DNA of 11,000 bases from Chrysomallon squamiferum (Eukaryota > Mollusca > Gastropoda > Neomphalida > Peltospiridae): assembly GCA_012295275.1 (NCBI GenBank), contig CM022671.1, forward strand, positions 24,061,822 to 24,072,821. The letters are read 5' to 3'. Under the pieces are notes generated by a model that saw only the letters and a list, made by a program, of their open reading frames with translations, did not search any database and had not been told where the DNA came from. Below, in pieces: positions 7,040 through 11,000 of the stretch (positions are counted from its first letter, which is position 1; every line of letters begins with the position of its first letter). The position numbers and the translations under genes were made by a program.

Positions 7040-7536
7040 ATTTTTTACCACAATTTTCAGTTCTAATTCTCCATTTTAACGTTTTAACGCTTTACTTTCA
7101 AACCATCTGGTCAAAGTAAGCTCCTTAAGGATTAACGTCCAGTGCCACATTGTAACTTCGAACACAAATCTTGGATTCCAATCTACAAGTTCATTCCCCG
7201 AATCCTCAGTTCCTCAGTATCAAATTTTCCTTGAAAGATGCGCAAGACATTCGTCCAAGAAATTGATCATCTGTCTTTAATTTTCATAAAAAAAAAACAT
7301 TTTTTGAAATTCAAGCCTCCTTGTCTAGTGTTCAGATGTTAATTCACACTGTGACTAAAACAGTGGGTGAGAGGAGATCTAAGTCGGCCCTAAACATTAT
7401 TTGCGCAGGTGAATGATAAATTTTCCACAGAGACACAGCATATGCATTTATCGCCAATTCTCTTACAGTATCCACATCCTTACCAGAGCAAACTTCTTCT
7501 AGCACTGTGTTCTTCGTTTACACAGCTCCCATAGTG
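7040..7536. other. less AT-rich unique block ending in poly-A, possible retroposed fragment
   Basis: This block has visibly more G and C than its surroundings, no simple repeats, and runs directly into an A32-class tract on the plus strand. On the minus strand 7347-7517 is an open stretch of 57 codons with no start at its head, ending in TGA at 7344-7346; the peptide contains VRELAINAYAVSLWKIYHSP and I do not recognise it. It could be the 3' end of a retroposon or pseudogene, or ordinary unique DNA. Confidence 0.3.
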
Positions 7537-7570
<34 letters not shown>

Positions 7571-7616
7571 ATAATAATAATAAAAAAAAAAAAAAAAATA
7601 AAAAAAAATAAAAATA
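7537..7616. repeat. A-rich tract: poly-A, (AAT)n, poly-A
   Basis: About 32 A in a row, then about five AAT units, then A-rich sequence with single T interruptions. The form fits a decayed retroposon tail or a plain homopolymer expansion. Confidence 0.85.
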
Positions 7617-7729
7617 GCTTCATGTATGTGAATTGTTCTTTTATTTGGTACAAGAGTTACAATGACAAATCTTTGATGGCTTCCCTGAAACAGCACGATT
7701 TATTTCATTGGGACCAGAATTAAACAGTT

Positions 7730-7768
7730 TATTATTATTATTATTATATATATATATATTTTTTTTTG
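7730..7768. repeat. (TTA)n-(TA)n-T microsatellite
   Basis: About five TTA units, then TA dinucleotides, then a short T run. Intergenic. Confidence 0.85.
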
Positions 7769-8019
7769 TCATCTGAATTAGTAGCATTTCACTGAACTTT
7801 AACAGATTTTGAAATAAATTTTGGGATTCTTGGTATCAGAAAAAATGCCATTAGTTAGAGGTAAACCGTTTTACTTGGTAGGGCCTGCATGTGTTTTAGA
7901 GTAATTATCCGCACGATCTACATGAATTTTGAAAACATATCTGCCGTCTTTAAACCTCATTATATATTTTTTTTCATTTTAGTACGCCATTCATTTATAC
8001 ATTTTTTTTTCCGAAATAC

Positions 8020-8053
8020 TTAATTATTATTATTATTATTATTATTTATTATA
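8020..8053. repeat. (TTA)n microsatellite
   Basis: About nine ATT/TTA units with one slip, in intergenic DNA. Confidence 0.85.
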
Positions 8054-8365
8054 TAGTCTTAATGTAGAAAATTAAAAGAGCACATCATATATTCTCAATT
8101 AAAAAATTAGTTTTGCATGAAATTATTAACTGTTAAAACTGGAGAAATATTAAGTTTCAGAACATCGATGATTTTAAATAAAAATGAAAAAGCAGTAATT
8201 TTTAAGTAAAAATATTAATGATGGACAACAAAACAAGTAACCGTTCAGCAATGAAAATTCAACTAAAGTTATGCATAACGCTGGCTTGATCGGTGTTGGT
8301 TAAACAATCATTTATTTTATTCTATTTTGCTTTAGTTTACTTTACTTTAATTATGTATTTATATA

Positions 8366-8371
8366 TTTATT
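8366..8371 (-). promoter_or_regulatory. candidate poly(A) signal for the minus-strand gene
   Basis: TTTATT on the plus strand, that is AATAAA on the minus strand, about 140 bases beyond the stop at 8508-8510. A second copy is at 8311-8316. The region is a degenerate TTTA repeat, so chance occurrence is likely. Confidence 0.3.
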
Positions 8372-8507
8372 TATCCCGCGAGACAAACTTTGAATATAAT
8401 GATCTGTCTAAATTTTGCAGTAACCAGGACATTGGAGGAGTATATATTTTGTAAAACAGACATTTTAGAAAGGATTAAAAAGATCAGACATTACGCTCCT
8501 GACATTT

Positions 8508-8749
8508 TTAACAGAAGTCCACTCCATAGTAATCCCAATCCAACATGGTTTCCGATGTGTCGTTGAATAAAGGGCTGACAATCAACTCGCATTCCGTGGT
8601 TTTGACGTTGTAGTTGAACGCTAAACATTTTGCTGTTTTCATGCAGGCCAGTGAACAGTTGTTTGGTGTCGATGTAATCTGAAGTTCCACGGGTTTTGAG
8701 ATAAAACGTTTGTTCTGAAAACGATAAAAGTGACTCGGGAAACAGCATG
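8508..8749 (-). CDS. PAN/Apple domain and stop (last exon)
   Basis: The acceptor CTATTTCAG lies just above 8749 and the stop TAA is at 8508-8510. With the base from the previous exon it opens SCCFPSHFYRFQNKRF, then NNCSLACMKTAKCLAFNYN, TECELI and a final GVDFC. The CSxxCxxxxxCxAFxYxxxxxxC pattern is the core of PAN_1/Apple domains, which mediate protein or carbohydrate contacts in extracellular proteins. The protein ends on the last cysteine. Another frame is also open across this exon but carries no domain pattern. Confidence 0.92.
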
Positions 8750-9325
8750 CTGAAATAGAAAAAAAAAAACAAACAAATAAAAGGTTTCTTTCAGTTTATC
8801 CTTTTACTTGTACCTAGACGACGGTAACAACACTAATGGAAATCATTTTGAAATATTACGGATACCTCTTAAAATACGCGAATATAATTCACGCACACAA
8901 CTCGCGCACCTACAGAAACTATATATATGATGAAATACTAAACCACTGTCAAAGATAAATAAAAGTTTCACTTACATCCTTGATTCTTGACAAATACTTG
9001 CACTTCACACAAAGTCAACACGTCAAAATCATCGGCCATTTTCAACTTTCTAATTCGAACGTAACGTCCATAAGTTGGCTTTTCACAAGTAAAATTCCGG
9101 GTTTCTCCTTTTCCCATTACCGCATCGGAGTATGCATAACAAAGTTCAGCTATGCTTTCAGAACAGTTTAATGGATTTCGTATAAATATTTCAATCACGA
9201 AGTTGCTCAGAGTCTGCCCTGTAATACAACAGAACATTTTCTGTAATAATGAACAAGAGAACAGTACTGTCTTATATAATTATTATTACTGCTACTGCTG
9301 CTATTTTTACTACTGCTGCTGCTAT

Positions 9326-9381
<56 letters not shown>

Positions 9382-10581
9382 TTACTACTGAACTACTATT
9401 ATCACTATTACTACTACTACTTCAGCCACTACTGTTATTATTTATATTTCCACCACCATAGAAGTCCGTTATACTGGTATAGGTATTTTACCAACAATAA
9501 CCGATGCATAACAAATCAGAGGTAAATTTGTCCTACTATAGTCTGACAAAATAATAGAATCGTCGACGTAAGTAATATTAATAACAATGGTAACAACACC
9601 AGTGAAACGCAGTTGCAGTAGATTCGGAAGTTGTATATAACAAATAAATTGTCAGCTTACAATGAACGTCTCCCCTGTTGGTAAGTGTTACAGTCTGAAT
9701 ATGAAACAGTCCTTGTAAATCCACAATCCACCATGGATCTTGGTCGTACATGTTGGTGATGCTGCAGTGATCGTACGCCATGTATGTTCCAACGTTGCCA
9801 TCAACGGCATAGTGAGAATCTTCACGCTGAAACATACTGCTCATAGCTGTATGCTTGCCAGCAGCAACATTCGCAGGTGTATTGCCTAAAATACAAATAT
9901 TCTATATCATAGTACACCTACATAGATATGTTCATAAATATTCCTGTGTTGGTGATAGGAGCTCCCAGTCTTTCATGTTTTAATTATTACAAAATCGGGC
10001 TTTTATTCTGTAATAAAGTTAATAAAGAAATGGTCTTGGGAGTGCCACTGGACTTGTTTTCAGCGTCCAGCATGTGTTCTTTCCTGTCTGTGGTATGATG
10101 GGTATAAGAAGATTATTGTTAAAAATTGAAATGCGTCGATTATGAAATGGCAACATGGCTTTTAAAAAAAAAAAAAAAAAAAATCTCTTTTTATCATTAC
10201 TGTACTTTTATTTAACTAGATTGTTAAACTAAAAATAATTAATATTAAAATATTTTGATATGTCAGTGAATATTTAATAATTTATCTGAAAAGTAGTAGC
10301 AAAAAAAAATAACTCTATGGTATTTAGTTGTGCGAGAAACGCACTTTGGGGATTACTCCTTTTCCCACGGAACTGAAGAAAATGTCTATAAATTTAGAGA
10401 CTTACTGGATATAACGTTACACTGGACTCCTGCATCACGCGAATGTTCGCATGTTGTCGTTCCCGAGACGTTTATCTTGCAAGCATCAATCGCGTCTTCA
10501 GATCCAGCACACTGAACATTATCGAGGACAAGTCCTTTGCCAAGGCCATACGTACCACCGCCGACTGCTCTTCCGCCATTA
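8508..10581 (-). CDS. SRCR-F-type lectin-PAN mosaic extracellular protein, 3' part (4 exons)
   Basis: The model joins, on the minus strand, 10581-10406, 9885-9661, 9218-8976 and 8749-8508, about 294 residues plus a split codon at the start. Domains in order: C-terminal half of a scavenger receptor Cys-rich (SRCR) domain (residues 1-58), a complete F-type lectin/FTP domain (about 60-211), and a PAN/Apple domain (216-294) ending right at the stop. Donors are GTAAGT, GTAAGC and GTAAGT; all three introns are phase 1. NxS/T sites (NVSG, NFTC, NDTS) and many cysteines suggest a secreted or surface protein. Known: these domains bind glycans, microbial surfaces or proteins. Inferred: an innate recognition or adhesion role. 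No transmembrane segment is visible in this part, and the signal peptide and any earlier domains lie beyond the right edge. Confidence 0.9.
8750..8975 (-). other. intron before the PAN exon
   Basis: Short phase 1 intron with an A-rich run (T-rich on the sense strand) directly before the acceptor, which serves as its polypyrimidine tract. Confidence 0.8.
8976..9218 (-). CDS. F-type lectin domain, second exon
   Basis: The acceptor GTATTACAG lies just above 9218 and the donor GTAAGT starts at 8975; phase 1 at both ends. It reads QTLSNFVIEIF, then ELCYAYSD, NFTCEKPTYGRYVRI and LTLCEVQVF, the C-terminal half of the FTP fold, with cysteines at residues 152, 160, 178 and 204. C160/C178 and C99/C204 fit the two disulfides known from eel agglutinin; C152 is extra. 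The usual Arg/Lys after RGD-x4 is a Thr (T136). Confidence 0.93.
9219..9660 (-). other. intron splitting the F-type lectin domain
   Basis: Phase 1 intron, about half of it the CTA/ATT/CTG trinucleotide tract listed separately. No other gene is seen. Confidence 0.8.
9278..9442. repeat. compound trinucleotide microsatellite, core (CTA)n
   Basis: ATT and CTG/CTA units lead into an uninterrupted run of about eighteen CTA/ACT units (about 9327-9380), then interrupted ATT/ACT units. On the sense strand of the lectin gene it reads (AGT)n and ends about 60 bases before the acceptor. Any reading frame through it is low complexity. Confidence 0.92.
9661..9885 (-). CDS. F-type lectin domain, first exon
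   Basis: The acceptor TATTTTAG lies just above 9885 and the donor GTAAGC starts at 9660; phase 1 at both ends. It reads NTPANVAAGKHTAMSSMFQ, then YAVDGNVGTY, DPWWIVDLQG and TLTNRGD, the hallmark order of FTP/fucolectin domains (NVAxGKxAxQSS, AVDGN, xPWWxVDL, NRGD). The position of the usual CxHT motif reads CSIT, so the His is replaced. Without splicing at 9660 the frame runs into intron and stops at 9578. Confidence 0.93.
9886..10405 (-). other. intron between the SRCR and F-type lectin exons
   Basis: Phase 1 intron with a poly-A run of about 20 at 10164-10183. No further feature is recognised. Confidence 0.8.
10406..10581 (-). CDS. SRCR domain, C-terminal half (exon)
   Basis: The acceptor on the minus strand is TTACCCAG just above 10581; the donor GTAAGT starts at 10405. 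It encodes GLVLDNVQCAGSEDAIDAC and later TTTCEHSRDAGVQC, the standard second half of an SRCR domain (compare LDDVQCxGxExxLxxC and C-x-H-x-x-DAGVxC). It holds four cysteines, C24, C34, C44 and C54 of the fragment. Entry in phase 2 implies that the first half of the SRCR domain sits on an exon upstream of 11000; it was not found in 10582-11000. Confidence 0.9.
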
Positions 10582-10832
10582 CTGGGTAAATTTGAATAAA
10601 AACCGATATGTTATTTTATTTATTTAAATAAACGTAATCTTGCGGACTTTCTTCAGGCTCAGGTATCAACAGCGTCAGACACTTTGAAGTAATTAAAAAT
10701 ATTATCTCAACAAGAATGAACAAAAAAATAAAAATAAATAAATAAATTAAAAAAAAAAATTAAGAAAAAAAAAAAAAACGAAAAAAATAACAACCCAAAA
10801 CAAAAAGTTCAATATTAATAAGGATAGCAGTG

Positions 10833-10890
<58 letters not shown>

Positions 10891-11000
10891 TAATAATAAT
10901 AAGAGTATGTATTTCTTTTGGTAAGTATAAATAGAATATCCAATATAGCTGAAAAGTAGATGAAATCATGTTTCCACTGTTAAACTTTATCTGTTATAAT
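10582..11000 (-). other. upstream intron of the minus-strand gene (partial)
   Basis: AT-rich sequence with an A-rich tract (about 10723-10790) and an AAT microsatellite. I looked for the missing first half of the SRCR domain (a GRVE, WGTVCDD or VCRQLG-like pattern) and did not find it, so it must lie past 11000. Confidence 0.7.
10832..10901. repeat. (AAT)n microsatellite
   Basis: About 22 AAT units with one interruption near 10886-10890. It sits in the partial upstream intron. Confidence 0.95.

Larger units (their letters stand above)
6601..8507. other. intergenic region between convergent genes
   Basis: AT-rich sequence with no recognisable gene. It contains a less AT-rich block (about 7040-7536), a long A-rich tract (7537-7616), TTA/TA microsatellites at 7730-7768 and 8020-8053, and degenerate TTTA/TTTAC repeats around 8309-8375. 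The left edge may still be CHFR 3' UTR and the right edge 3' UTR of the minus-strand gene. Confidence 0.7.

Noticed and set aside
7499-7696. Minus-strand frame with Phe/Tyr runs
   Set aside because: It is the complement of the poly-A/AAT tract; low complexity.
8491-8772. Alternative minus-strand frame across the PAN exon
   Set aside because: It is in the wrong frame relative to the phase 1 donor at 8975 and lacks the PAN cysteine pattern.
8980-9171. Plus-strand open frame
   Set aside because: It is antisense to the second F-type lectin exon, whose minus-strand reading has clear domain motifs and matching splice phases.
9152-9461. Plus-strand poly-Tyr and poly-Thr frames
   Set aside because: They are translations of the CTA microsatellite in the lectin intron.
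10330-10515. Plus-strand open frame
   Set aside because: It is antisense to the SRCR exon; the minus strand carries the SRCR pattern.
1-11000. CRISPR array, bacterial operon, phage or toxin-antitoxin system
   Set aside because: All periodic structure is simple-sequence or degenerate tandem repeat, and both genes have spliceosomal introns typical of animals.
1-11000. tRNA or SINE with A and B boxes
   Set aside because: A weak A-box-like and GTTCGA-like pair on the minus strand near 7120-7165 lacks a cloverleaf and proper spacing, and no other candidate was seen by eye.

Overview
The window is animal nuclear DNA: strongly AT-rich, full of tri- and tetranucleotide microsatellites, with short exons split by GT-AG introns. 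The microsatellite-loaded introns and the second gene, which combines SRCR, F-type lectin (fucolectin) and PAN domains, fit a lophotrochozoan invertebrate, most likely a mollusc. That placement is an inference from style and domain content. No bacterial, viral or CRISPR-like features were seen.

Left half, plus strand, 1 to 6013: the 3' part of CHFR, the mitotic-checkpoint E3 ubiquitin ligase. Twelve exons join to about 347 residues ending at a TAA at 6011-6013. They cover the linker after the RING finger, the cysteine-rich region and the C-terminal poly(ADP-ribose)-binding zinc finger. The FHA and RING domains must lie upstream of the window. Intron phases agree across the whole model, with two points of interest: exon 3 (811-864) looks like a frame-neutral cassette exon, and exon 7 (3692-3776) carries one extra base that breaks the frame inside a conserved Cys motif.

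Middle, about 6014-8507: the 3' UTR of CHFR and a tail-to-tail intergenic region. It holds a compound TTTA/TTTG microsatellite, candidate poly(A) signals, and a less AT-rich block at about 7040-7536 that runs into a long A-rich tract.

Right half, minus strand, 10581 down to 8508: the 3' part of a secreted or cell-surface mosaic protein in four exons, in the order half SRCR domain, F-type lectin domain (two exons), PAN/Apple domain, stop. All three introns inside this part are phase 1, the pattern expected of shuffled extracellular modules. The 5' end lies beyond the right edge. The F-type lectin domain keeps its fold cysteines and RGD but seems to lack two of the three canonical fucose-binding residues.

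The two genes are convergent and have no evident functional link. CHFR acts in the nucleus and cell cycle, the other in extracellular recognition. I found no undescribed multi-gene system here; the points worth checking are local features of these two genes and their repeats.
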